This document shows, in pieces, positions 53,401 through 61,634 of a stretch of 64,000 nt of DNA; position 1 is the stretch's first letter, and every line of letters starts with the position of its first letter. The position numbers were made by a program, and so were the translations under genes. Source of the stretch: Thermomonas carbonis (GTDB lineage Bacteria > Pseudomonadota > Gammaproteobacteria > Xanthomonadales > Xanthomonadaceae); NCBI RefSeq assembly GCF_014396975.1, contig NZ_CP060719.1:3134001-3198000 (forward strand). Direction: 5' to 3'. The notes below the pieces were generated by a model that saw only the letters and a program-made list of their open reading frames with translations, did not search any database and was not told the DNA's origin.

Positions 53401-56400
53401 CGCCAGTGCCGTACAAGCCGATCGCGCCGGTCGTCGTCGAGATGCCCGCGCCGTTGGCCAGCAACACGCCGACACCCGCCGTCGCAGTGCCGCGCACGGT
53501 CACGTCGCCGGCACCGCCAACGAGCGCTGCATCGTCCAGCGACACACCGATGCCGCCCGGGTCGGACGCAGTCCCGGTCACCGTCATGACGCCGCCATCG
53601 CTATCGAAGCTTCCGTCCAGCAACACGCCAATCGCCGCGCCGGTACCGAGGATGTCGATTGCACCGCCATCGCTCTCGACCGAGCTGCCCTGAACCAGCA
53701 CGCCGGCGTCGATGCCGGTGCCCTCGATGCTGATCGCACCGCCGCCGCTGCTGATGTCTGCGAACGCATCCCCGTCGCCAATCTGCACGCCAACGCCGCC
53801 GGCGCTGGTGCCGGTGATTCTGATGTCGCCGCCATTGGTGATCAGGCCATCGCCGGTCACCCGCACGCCGGCGGTCGCCGTTGTGGCCGTCGCCGTGCCT
53901 TCCAGGGTGATGTCGCCGCTGTCGGTGTCCAGCGTGCCGTCGGTGATGTCCAGGCCGAAGTCCGCGCCCGTGCCGTACAGGCCGATTGCGCCAGTGGTGG
54001 TCGAGATGGCGCTGCCATACCCGAACTCGATGCCGATGCCGCCCGCCGCAGCACCGCGGACAATCACGTCGCCTGCACCGCCGATCAATTGCACGTCGTA
54101 CAGGGACACGCCCGCGCCGTCCACCGCGGTTGCGGTGCCATCGATCTCGATGTCGCCGCCGGCACTGTCGACATCGCTGCCATCCAGCGAGACGCCGACA
54201 TCCGCGCCGGCACCGGTGATCGACACCGCACCACCGCCACTCGCCACCTGGTTGCCATCCATCAGCACACCGGCGTCGATGCCGGTGCCTTCAATGGTGA
54301 TCGCACCACCGCCGCTGCCGATCGCAAACGCAGTGCCATCACCCAGTTGCACACCCACGCCACCTGCGCTCGTTCCGGTGACCGTGATGTCGCCGCCATT
54401 GGTGACCAGGCCAGCGCCGGTCACGCGCACGCCGGCCACGGCATCCGCCGCAGTCGCCGTGCCGTCCAGGGTGATGTCGCCGCTGTCGGTATCCAGCGCA
54501 CCGTCGGCGATGTCCAGGCCGAAGTCCGCGCCGGTGCCGTACAGGCCGATCGCGCCCGTCGTGGTGGAAACGCTCGCGCCGTATTCAAACAGGATGCCGA
54601 TGCCGGCCGCGGCGCTGCCATCAATCACGACATCGCCCGCCCAGGCAATGACCTCCAGATCGGAAAGCTCGACGCCAACGGCATCGGCGGCGGACGCGGT
54701 GCCGATGATCGTGATCAGGCCACCGCCGCTGTCGATGTTGTTGTTGCCATAGCCGCTGCCCACCAGCAGCGCACCGGCAGTCACGCCGTAGCCGGTCAGG
54801 TCGATGCTCCCACCCGCGCTGACGATGCCGTTCAGGAAACCGCCCCTGAATGTCAGGCCTTCCGCGTCGGTACTGACGCCGTAGATCTCGATGTCGCCGC
54901 CATCGCTGTTGATTTCGCCGGTGAACGACGTCCCTGCTTCGGTGCCGCCCTCGCCACGCACGACGATGTTGCCGCCGCCGCTTTGCAGCCCGCCGCCCAT
55001 GAAGGCATAGACGCCGTATTCACCGCCCGTGCCGGTGATGGAAACATCGCCGCCTTCGCTGTCCAGGTCGCCGTAGAAGTCGACGCCGCTGGCGTCGCCA
55101 TTGCCGGTAATGGTGATATTGCCGCCACCCCCTAGTATCTCGCTCAGATCAAAGAACACGCCATCGTTGGTGCCGCCTTCGCCTTCGATCATGACGTTGC
55201 CGCCACCCGAATCGAGCAGCGAACTCAGAGCAACCACGCCGCTGGTGTCGCCCACGCCCAAGCCGTAAATGTCGATGGCACCGCCACCGGTATCGATGTC
55301 CGTGTCATCCAGCAGCACGCCGGCAGCGTCTTCGCCCGGGTCGTCGCCCGTTGTGCTGCCGCGCAACGACAGGCTGCCGCCGCCCGTGCTGATGGTGCTG
55401 TCGGTGAGTTCAATGCCGCTGTCGTAGCCGCTGGCGGTCCCGTTCAACGGATCCGACTGGCCGTACATCGCGATGTCGCCCCCATTGCTGTCCAGCGTTG
55501 CATTGCTGAACGTGATGCCCGAGAAGCCGGTGTTGAGACCGGAAGCGTTGCTGTTGAACACCATGTCCAGCGTGCCGCCGAGACTGGTGATCGAGAACGC
55601 GTTGCCGGCAATTTCGCCTTCCGCATTCACGGCGAACGTCAGTGGCGATGCATTGTTGGCGACGATTTGCGCATCATCGAAGAACGCATCGTCACCCGAC
55701 TGCAGCACCACGCTGGTGCCGGTCAGGAGGGCGTAGTTGATCTCGGCATCCTGCACGCTGTCGCCCAATTCCGGTGCAGCGACGCTGCCAACGTCGGTGC
55801 CATTGACCACGGTGAGCGACGGTGCCGACAGCAACCAGCTGCCCGCGGTGCCATTGGTGGCACCGGCATCGACCAACAGCCCGCGGAAGTCGAAAGTGCC
55901 ATCGGACGCGGTGATGATGCTGCCGCCGGCGGTGTTGCCATGCGCAGACAGCAGGCCATAGGCCGCCAGCGCATTGGTTGCGCGGAACCCGACCGTGCCA
56001 CCGGCGCCGGCACCGCCATCCGCACTTGCTCCGGAATCTTCGGTAAGGACGATGGTCTCGGCCACGCCGGCGATCTGGCCGCCATTGCCGGTGCCGCCAT
56101 TGGCGCTGACGAAGCCATCAATCGCAAGCCCGCCGTTCATCGCCGACATCAATACCGAGCCGCCATTGTTGGCACCCGTGGCGGAGACCGTGCCGATCAG
56201 GAACAGGTTGCCGGTGCTGGACAACAGGCCCACGCTGCCGCCGTTGCCGTCGACCTTCGTCGTGGCACTGATGTCACCCTGGATGAGGATGCTTCCGACT
56301 GCGGCGACGCTGACTTGCCCGGCCGTCCCGGCATCCGCATCCGCGATGATCCGCGAAAACCCGAGCATGGTCACGCCGTCGCTGGACTGGATCTCCACCT

Positions 56401-57514
56401 GGCCGCCACCGGCGTCGCCGGAGGCATTGATCATGCTGCCGACCGAGAACGGATCGGTGGGATTGGTGGGCGTGGCATCGTCGTTGACGAATTGCACGCC
56501 ATTGCCCTGGATCAGCACCGATCCGCCGGTTTGGCCCGGGCCGCCGGACACATCGATCAAGCCTGCGGTGAAAGGCGAACTCACGTCGTCGTAGAAGCCC
56601 AGGGCTCCTACCATCACCGGCCCGCCGATGCTGGTGAGCTCGACCCGCCCGTTGACGTTGGCGATCGACCGCGCCTGGAGCGTGCCGGATGCATAAATCG
56701 CGCCACCAGTCCCACCGGTGGTCGCAGCGGTGCGCAGCAGGATCTGCCCGCCATCCGCGATCATCGAACCGGCATTCTCCTGGGCAATCACGGAATCCAC
56801 CGTGGGCGGCACATTGATGGTGACCTGAGTCAGGCCGTCACCGAACATGTCCAGCGTCACTTGCGTACCCGCACCCGCGACGATGTTGCCGCCATTGCTG
56901 GTGATCGCCCCCCCGTTGCGGATGCCCTGGCCGACAAGTCCGACACCGCCTGCACCTGCGGTGATCGTGCCGTCGTTGCGCACTTCGTGGAAGGTGCTGG
57001 TGTCGCCGTTGAAACCGCTGAACACGTATTGCCCAGTCGCCAGGCCATTGATGAAGTCGCCCGAGTTCATCCACAGCGTCGAGGCGACGATGCCGCCGAC
57101 GTTGACCTGTGCGCCACTGCCGAAGGTGATCCCCGCCGGGTTGATGATGAACACGTTGCCGTTGCTGGTCAGCGTGCCGTCGATGAACGACGCACTCGTC
57201 GAGTAGCCGAACCCGACCACCCGGTTCAAGGTCACGCTCGTGTTGCCGAACTGCTGGTCGAACGTCACCCCGTAGCCAGCCCCGATGTTGAAGCTGCCCC
57301 AGTCGATGATCGCGCCCTTCGTGGTCTGCGTCACCGTCATCTCGTTGCCCGACTGGCCGATCGTGGCACTGCCGTTCACCACGCTGCCGCTGTTCGGGAT
57401 GTTCTGCGCCAGCGCCGGCATCATCGGCATCGCCATCGCGCCCACCAGCGCCAGCGCCAAACGCCGGCGACGGATCGTCCGAAGCTGCTTCCGTGTCGTC
57501 TTCTTCATGCGCAT
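50435..57514 (-). CDS. Giant TpsA exoprotein (filamentous hemagglutinin-like adhesin)
   Basis: 2,359 aa; secreted by the partner TpsB encoded just upstream. A signal peptide with a long basic n-region (MRMKKTTRKQLRTIRRRRLA..., cut near ALA-Q37) is followed by the TPS domain (about 38-290), with the NPAG motif at 125-128 in VFIINPAGITFGSGAQVNVGG. A long beta-helical stalk includes tandem 188-residue repeats (about 960-1715). Near the end are MBG-type beta domains (YGLPNPLFTFSVTGAILGDTA; FPNPDFTGTVSGFRNGD), and the protein terminates NCFDSERENGCGSF. I chose ATG 57514, seven bases after AGGAG; 57520 and 57508 are alternatives. It starts 11 bp after tpsB. Adhesion or biofilm is the usual role; the target is unknown. 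Confidence 0.9.
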   Translation of the reverse strand: MRMKKTTRKQLRTIRRRRLALALVGAMAMPMMPALAQNIPNSGSVVNGSATIGQSGNEMTVTQTTKGAIIDWGSFNIGAGYGVTFDQQFGNTSVTLNRVVGFGYSTSASFIDGTLTSNGNVFIINPAGITFGSGAQVNVGGIVASTLWMNSGDFINGLATGQYVFSGFNGDTSTFHEVRNDGTITAGAGGVGLVGQGIRNGGAITSNGGNIVAGAGTQVTLDMFGDGLTQVTINVPPTVDSVIAQENAGSMIADGGQILLRTAATTGGTGGAIYASGTLQARSIANVNGRVELTSIGGPVMVGALGFYDDVSSPFTAGLIDVSGGPGQTGGSVLIQGNGVQFVNDDATPTNPTDPFSVGSMINASGDAGGGQVEIQSSDGVTMLGFSRIIADADAGTAGQVSVAAVGSILIQGDISATTKVDGNGGSVGLLSSTGNLFLIGTVSATGANNGGSVLMSAMNGGLAIDGFVSANGGTGNGGQIAGVAETIVLTEDSGASADGGAGAGGTVGFRATNALAAYGLLSAHGNTAGGSIITASDGTFDFRGLLVDAGATNGTAGSWLLSAPSLTVVNGTDVGSVAAPELGDSVQDAEINYALLTGTSVVLQSGDDAFFDDAQIVANNASPLTFAVNAEGEIAGNAFSITSLGGTLDMVFNSNASGLNTGFSGITFSNATLDSNGGDIAMYGQSDPLNGTASGYDSGIELTDSTISTGGGSLSLRGSTTGDDPGEDAAGVLLDDTDIDTGGGAIDIYGLGVGDTSGVVALSSLLDSGGGNVMIEGEGGTNDGVFFDLSEILGGGGNITITGNGDASGVDFYGDLDSEGGDVSITGTGGEYGVYAFMGGGLQSGGGNIVVRGEGGTEAGTSFTGEINSDGGDIEIYGVSTDAEGLTFRGGFLNGIVSAGGSIDLTGYGVTAGALLVGSGYGNNNIDSGGGLITIIGTASAADAVGVELSDLEVIAWAGDVVIDGSAAAGIGILFEYGASVSTTTGAIGLYGTGADFGLDIADGALDTDSGDITLDGTATAADAVAGVRVTGAGLVTNGGDITVTGTSAGGVGVQLGDGTAFAIGSGGGAITIEGTGIDAGVLMDGNQVASGGGAVSITGAGADVGVSLDGSDVDSAGGDIEIDGTATAVDGAGVSLYDVQLIGGAGDVIVRGAAAGGIGIEFGYGSAISTTTGAIGLYGTGADFGLDITDGTLDTDSGDITLEGTATATTATAGVRVTGDGLITNGGDIRITGTSAGGVGVQIGDGDAFADISSGGGAISIEGTGIDAGVLVQGSSVESDGGAIDILGTGAAIGVLLDGSFDSDGGVMTVTGTASDPGGIGVSLDDAALVGGAGDVTVRGTATAGVGVLLANGAGISTTTGAIGLYGTGADFGLDITDGALDTDSGDVILEGTATSAAAIAGVRVTGDGLTTNGGDITVTGTSAGGVGVQLGDGSAFAIGSGGGAITIEGTGIDAGVLMQGNQVASAGGAISILGNGADVGVSLDGSNVDSAGGGIDIDGTASAAGGAGVSLYAAQLIGGAGDVSVTGSAVAGIGIAMANGSSISTTTGAIGLYGTGADFGLDITDGALDTDSGDITLEGTATAATAIAGVRVTGDGLVTNGGNISVTGTSAGGVGVQLGDGGAFAIGSGGGAISVIGAGANTGVLMTENDVASDGGSITIEGEGGLLGVSLAGTDLDSAGGTIDITGMASGLAGMGVGLVNAQISAGAGDVSILGNAAGGTGLRFFGTSAVATSTGGISLTGIGADYGLLLGGGEFTTDSGHIDLRGRGISGFSIGLEIGENVSIATNGGGVELSGEGGSGGVRLGGGSVVDAGDSLVVIRAGNAGNGDAIGLGGIIRSGVGVNLRPGGVDLNGGLTERTGDEILIGGTAGFALTDDELGRIETPELIIGSNLHAGAIQVIGGVSRDGNLTLQNTGGTGGIDLQAALDVGDGTLALSTGGSIIQTSAGVITAHSLLAQAGGDVLLATALNDVADTTLAGLAGGDFEFQDANTLAIGSVSAIGFDASSGQLSSFGATGITAGGDAFVRNLQGDLTLNAGVTATNIDLVTAGRLQNVAGASLVASGDWRVWANTWEGETRGGLAGDGNLPNLYGCAYLGTCGVTVTSGDNHFIYVQQPIATITFDNATREYGLPNPLFTFSVTGAILGDTAANVAVGSASTTATIGSDVGLYPILGNFTSAAGYQIQFVPGTLAITPATLLFTADGAVRYLGFPNPDFTGTVSGFRNGDTVASVFGDTVIWSSPAGPLSPIGFYPVIGGTSARNYVFAQAPGNATALQVILLPSVPGRPVNFIRETINTYVYDRNFGGAPVCAVNASIDDTGLATTGDGLSTEWTRVRSRPNLTNCFDSERENGCGSF
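52260..54640 (-). repeat. Tandem 564-bp coding repeats in the giant TpsA gene
   Basis: The anchor TCCAGGCCGAAGTCC-type sequence (IGLYGTGADFGLD... in protein) recurs at 52821, 53385, 53949 and 54513, exactly 564 bp (188 codons) apart. A fifth, diverged copy at 52266 keeps the same phase. Several blocks are nearly identical between copies, so copy number can change by recombination and assembly here needs long reads. Confidence 0.9.
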
Positions 57515-57525
57515 CGCCATGCTCC

Positions 57526-59214
57526 TCAGAACGCCTTCTGGATCGACCAATACACCCGCGGATTGCGATCGCCGCCATCCGTCAGGCCAACTCCCGTCCC
57601 ACGCCACGCCACGCTCAGGTTCATCGTCACCTGGCCCGGCTTGCTCCAGTTGAAGCCCACGCCATGCCCGCGCAAGCTGCGGCTGGTCACCACGTCCACC
57701 GCCCGCGGGTCGTGGAAGAAGTCGCCCTTCGCCGCGTCATAGAACGCGAACAGCGACGCCTCCGGCCTCAGCGCATACCGCAACTCCACCGTGCCCAGCC
57801 AGCCGTCGTCCGCCAGCACCTCGCCGGTCGCGTACGCGCGCACCGCCTTCGGGCCGCCCAGCGACAACTTCTCGTAGGTGTCCAGGTTCTTGCTCGCCCG
57901 CTGCAACCCGCCGCCCAGGTACAGGCTCAGCTTCGGTGCCACGTACTGCAGCCGTGCGAACTGCATCGTCAGCTTGCCGAAGCTGCCTTCCGTGTCGTAG
58001 CCGAACGGCGGCTTGTCGAACGCCTCGCTCATCGCATCGCGGATATCCAGACTGCCCCGGTATACCTGCGCGTTCAGGCTGGTGTAACCACCGCCCAGCC
58101 AGGTGTCGCGCTTCTCCAGCGCAATCCCGATCCCGAGCCCGCGGATCCGCTTCCTCGACTCGAAGCCCACCGCCTCGAAGCGGTCGGTCAGGTCCTTGTT
58201 GTCCAGCGCCCCGCGCAGGAACAGGTTCGTGGTGCGCTGGCGGATCAGCGGATAGCTGAACGACACGTCCGCCACGTTGCCCACGCCGGTCGGTTCCAGC
58301 GCCGCGAACGGGCCGCCCAACTCGTACTGCACCCGGGCGAGGCCGCCGCCGATGCGCAGGCCGGTGTAGCCCACCGGGGTCTCGTACGACAGCCGCCCGA
58401 ACGCCGTGTGCATCCCCTGCGCCAGCATCACCCGCAGGTCCAGGTTGTCGCCGCGCTCGAACGGGCTGGCCCAGCGCAGGCTGCCGGTGATCCGGTGCCG
58501 ACCCGAGTCGCGGCTGCCGAAGTTGTCCAGCTCCAGCCCGAACTGCAGGCGGTCGCGCTGCCCCACCTTCACCGTCAGGTCGGTGGTGCCATTGACCGCG
58601 CCGGCCGAGATCGCCGACTGCGGCTTGATCCCCGGCAGGTCCGACAGCAGCAGCATCGCCCGCTCGTAGCGCTGGCCGTTCAGCGGCTTGCCCGGCTCCA
58701 GCACCGCCAGCGTCTTCGCTACCCGCTCCTGCTGCACCGGCGCGCCCTCGGCGACCTCGATGCTGACGTTGCCCAGTGATCCTTCGCTGACATTGAAGGT
58801 GACTTGCCCGTCGGTGACTTCCTGCACCGGCACGAACACCTGCACCAGCGCATAGCCGTGCGTGCGGTACACCGCGCTGGCCTTGGCCGCCAGTTGCTCC
58901 AGGTCGCTGAAGGTCACCGACTGGCCGATCTTGCCGGCCACGGCCGCCTGCAGCTCCGCTTCCGGCACATCGGTCGTCCCGCTCACGCCAACGAAGCGCA
59001 CGCCCTGCAGCACGAAGCTGGCCTGGCCGGCCATCTGCGGCTCCGGCAGGGCCTGTGCCTGCTGCGGCGTGGCCGAGGGCGTGTCCTGCGGCATCGGCAC
59101 TGCGTCATCGGCATCTGCTGCCTCGCCGGCCCAGCCGAAGGGCGCGCAGGCCAGCAGCGACAGCGCCAGCAGGTTCATCGTCAGCGGCCTGCGCCGCGGG
59201 GTCTGCGTGTGCAT
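57526..59214 (-). CDS. TpsB outer-membrane translocator (ShlB/FhaC/HMW1B type)
   Basis: 562 aa. After a signal peptide (MHTQTPRRRPLTMNLLALSLLACAPFGWAG) come POTRA domains (about 60-210; FVLQGVRFVGVSGTTDVPEAELQAAVAGKIGQ, HGYALVQVFVPVQEVTDGQVTFNV) and a 16-stranded barrel. The barrel carries GLELDNFGSRDSGRHRITGSL, GGPKAVRAYATGEVLADDGW and a C-terminal aromatic end (YWSIQKAF). ATG 59214 has GGAAGAG five bases upstream; ATG 59238 is possible. It lies between the CHAT gene (32 bp upstream) and tpsA (11 bp downstream), so the three form one operon. It probably exports both TpsA proteins. Confidence 0.92.
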   Translation of the reverse strand: MHTQTPRRRPLTMNLLALSLLACAPFGWAGEAADADDAVPMPQDTPSATPQQAQALPEPQMAGQASFVLQGVRFVGVSGTTDVPEAELQAAVAGKIGQSVTFSDLEQLAAKASAVYRTHGYALVQVFVPVQEVTDGQVTFNVSEGSLGNVSIEVAEGAPVQQERVAKTLAVLEPGKPLNGQRYERAMLLLSDLPGIKPQSAISAGAVNGTTDLTVKVGQRDRLQFGLELDNFGSRDSGRHRITGSLRWASPFERGDNLDLRVMLAQGMHTAFGRLSYETPVGYTGLRIGGGLARVQYELGGPFAALEPTGVGNVADVSFSYPLIRQRTTNLFLRGALDNKDLTDRFEAVGFESRKRIRGLGIGIALEKRDTWLGGGYTSLNAQVYRGSLDIRDAMSEAFDKPPFGYDTEGSFGKLTMQFARLQYVAPKLSLYLGGGLQRASKNLDTYEKLSLGGPKAVRAYATGEVLADDGWLGTVELRYALRPEASLFAFYDAAKGDFFHDPRAVDVVTSRSLRGHGVGFNWSKPGQVTMNLSVAWRGTGVGLTDGGDRNPRVYWSIQKAF

Positions 59215-59246
59215 GGGAACTCTTCCGCGATGGGTCATCGACGTAC

Positions 59247-61466
59247 TCACTTCTGCACCGTCAGGCGCCAGTTGCCGATCAGGTTGAACGGGGCCCAGAA
59301 GAACGGGTGCGCGGTCTCCGGGTTGGCCAGCACCGCGCGCTGCGCGTCGCGCATCGCGTCCTGCACCTGCTCGCCCTTGGCCAGGTCGTCGTACAGCGTG
59401 GTCATCAACGTCTCCGTGGCCGCATCCGACACCGGCCACAGCGAGGCCAGCAGCGTGCTGGTCCCGGCCGACAGGAACGAGCGGGTGAAGCCCAACACCT
59501 CGTCGCCGTCCTCGACCCGGCCCAGCCCGGACTCGCAGGCCGACAGCGCGATCATCGCGGTGCCGCTCAGGTCCATGCCCAGCACGTCCTTGGCTTCCAG
59601 GTAGTTCGGCTGGCCGTTCTCGTCGGCCAGCAGCACCTTGCTGTGCAGCGGGTCCAGGGTATCCGCCACCGCGTGCGCGGCCACGTGCAGCAGCCGCGCC
59701 TTGGGCGCGCTGGCCGTGAAGTTGCTCTTGTTCGCCTGGTCCTTGAAGAACAGCGTCGCGCCCGGGAACTGCTTCGACAGTTCATGCACCTCGCGCTCGG
59801 CACCGGGCAGCGGGTCGGCCACGTCCGGGTTGATCGTCGGGTTGCCGAACGCCACCAGCTGCGCGGCCACCGTCGGCGTGCGCTCGGCCAGCTTCGCCGC
59901 GATGCTGATCGACGGGGCGATGCTGATCGGATTGCGTTCGATCAGGTACTGGCCGTCCAGGCGCAGCGCCTGGAATGGCAGGTAGTGCAGCGGGCCGTGC
60001 GGGACGATGATGATCCGCTTGCCGGCCGGGATCTCGAGCGGGGCCAGCAGCAGCGTGCCGATCTTGTCGCCCACGTCGGTGGCCGGCTTCAGGTTGATCA
60101 GCGCATCGCGGTAGGCATCCACCAGCCGCGCCAGGTCCGCGCGCTTGACCGCCACCGGCAACGTGGCCTCGCGCACGCCCTCATTGGACAGCACCCACGC
60201 CATCAGCCGGTCCGGCAGTGCGTGGTAGGCCACCACCACTTCGTCCGGGCGCAGCATCGTCTGCAGGGTCGCCGCGTCCAGCGCGACTGCCTCGCCATTG
60301 CCGATCTCGGCGCGACCGGCCACCGCGTCCAGCAACGCGCGGGCGCGGCTGCGCTCGCTGACATCGAAGGCCTTGGCCGGCTGGCCGAGCCGGGTGTGCA
60401 TGCCGATCGCCCGCTCGAACACCACCTGCAGGTCCGAGAACAGGCCCATCTTGAACTCGTCGCTGCGGAACTTGGCGCGGGCCTTGTCGAACACGTCGAT
60501 CGCCTGGTCCAGCGCCTGCGCGGCTTGGGCTTCGTTGCCCAGGGCGGACTCGCTCTTGCTGATGCCGTCCAGCGCCCACGCCCGGTAGAAACCTTCATCG
60601 CCGTTCACCGGCGCATTGGCCAGTTGCTGGTACAGCACCAGCGCTTCGGCCGGCTTGTTCTCGGCCAGCAGCAGGCGCCCACGGGTACGTTGCAGCTGGG
60701 CCTGCTGCGAAGGATCGCTGGGCACTGCCAGCGCGTCCAGGGTGCTGCGCGCGCGGGTCAGGTCGCCGGACAGGATCAGCGCATTGGCCAGCGAGGCATC
60801 CACCAGCGGGCGGAAGCGGTCCGAACTCTCGGTCCGCGCCTGGTCGTACAGCGCGATGGCTTCGGCGAAGCGCTTCTGCCGCGTGCGCACATCGCCCAGC
60901 ACCTTCTTGCCGGGGCCGTTGACCTGGGTCGGGTCGACCCCGGGGTACTTCAGCGACAGGGTCGCGAACTGTTCGGCCCGCTCCAGCTGGCCGGCGTAGC
61001 TGAACGCGATCGCCAGGTCGCGATACGCCTTGCCCAGCAGGTCGGTGTTGCCGGTCTGCAGCGCCACGTGCAGCGCCTTGCTCGCCGCCCGCGTGCTCTC
61101 GCGGAACTCGCCCTTCTCCGCCAGCTCCACCGCCTGGCTGCAATACGCATACCCGTCCAGCTTCACCACGTCGCGTTCGTACAGCGCCGCGCCTTCCGCC
61201 GCCAGCGACAGCGCCGTGTCCGCATCCTCCAACCGGCCGATCGCCGCCAAGGCCTGGCGCGCTTCCGACTGCATATCGACCGCGGCGGCAGGCGCTGCAG
61301 GTGCCGATTGCGGCGTCGACTGCGGCACGGGCGATGCAACCGCAACCGCAGACGCCGTCAACGCTCCTCCCAACGGCGCGCAAGTGGCTTGCACCACGGG
61401 GCTGGCAAGCGACAACGCCAGCAGGAAAACGGCAAAGCCGGCGGAGGACGACGCGGTACGACGCAT
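59247..61466 (-). CDS. Exported CHAT-domain caspase-like protease with TPR repeats
   Basis: 739 aa. Signal peptide MRRTASSSAGFAVFLLALSLASPVVQA. A TPR-like helical region (about 60-400; GKAYRDLAIAFSYAGQLERAEQFATLSL, KRFAEAIALYDQART) precedes a CHAT domain (about 440-739). The catalytic dyad is H598 (LLHVAAHAV) and C644 (IALSACESGLG), and the domain ends GASTLL-like GTSTLLASLWPVSDAAT and HPFFWAPFNLIG. ATG 61466 with GGGAG eight bases upstream was chosen over 61520. It is the first gene of the operon with TpsB and TpsA. CHAT proteases cut specific partner proteins, so processing of the TpsA proteins in the periplasm or at the surface is a reasonable hypothesis. Confidence 0.9.
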   Translation of the reverse strand: MRRTASSSAGFAVFLLALSLASPVVQATCAPLGGALTASAVAVASPVPQSTPQSAPAAPAAAVDMQSEARQALAAIGRLEDADTALSLAAEGAALYERDVVKLDGYAYCSQAVELAEKGEFRESTRAASKALHVALQTGNTDLLGKAYRDLAIAFSYAGQLERAEQFATLSLKYPGVDPTQVNGPGKKVLGDVRTRQKRFAEAIALYDQARTESSDRFRPLVDASLANALILSGDLTRARSTLDALAVPSDPSQQAQLQRTRGRLLLAENKPAEALVLYQQLANAPVNGDEGFYRAWALDGISKSESALGNEAQAAQALDQAIDVFDKARAKFRSDEFKMGLFSDLQVVFERAIGMHTRLGQPAKAFDVSERSRARALLDAVAGRAEIGNGEAVALDAATLQTMLRPDEVVVAYHALPDRLMAWVLSNEGVREATLPVAVKRADLARLVDAYRDALINLKPATDVGDKIGTLLLAPLEIPAGKRIIIVPHGPLHYLPFQALRLDGQYLIERNPISIAPSISIAAKLAERTPTVAAQLVAFGNPTINPDVADPLPGAEREVHELSKQFPGATLFFKDQANKSNFTASAPKARLLHVAAHAVADTLDPLHSKVLLADENGQPNYLEAKDVLGMDLSGTAMIALSACESGLGRVEDGDEVLGFTRSFLSAGTSTLLASLWPVSDAATETLMTTLYDDLAKGEQVQDAMRDAQRAVLANPETAHPFFWAPFNLIGNWRLTVQK

Positions 61467-61493
61467 GCGGGGTGCTCCCAGACGTGAACGGAC

Positions 61494-61509
61494 ACAGGCG
61501 AAAGCCTGT
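61494..61509 (-). other. Small hairpin in the leader of the CHAT-TpsB-TpsA operon
   Basis: ACAGGC-TTTC-GCCTGT on the minus strand, 28 bp before the CHAT start codon. The 168-bp gap 61467-61634 must also hold the operon promoter if it is not read through from the upstream tpsA; I see no convincing -35/-10 pair. Confidence 0.4.
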
Positions 61510-61634
61510 ATCGGATTCAACGGAGTCTAGGAACGGTGCAGGACATCGCCCACTGTCGATTAGGCATAGCCCATCTTGGCGTGGATCCGGTGTCCGGAAT
61601 CCTCGCCATTGCGCGTATCCGGCCTACAATGCCT

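Noticed and set aside
52220-55135. 971-codon open frame on the plus strand
   Set aside because: Mirror of the repetitive TpsA coding sequence; its repeats simply reflect the 564-bp DNA repeats on the other strand.
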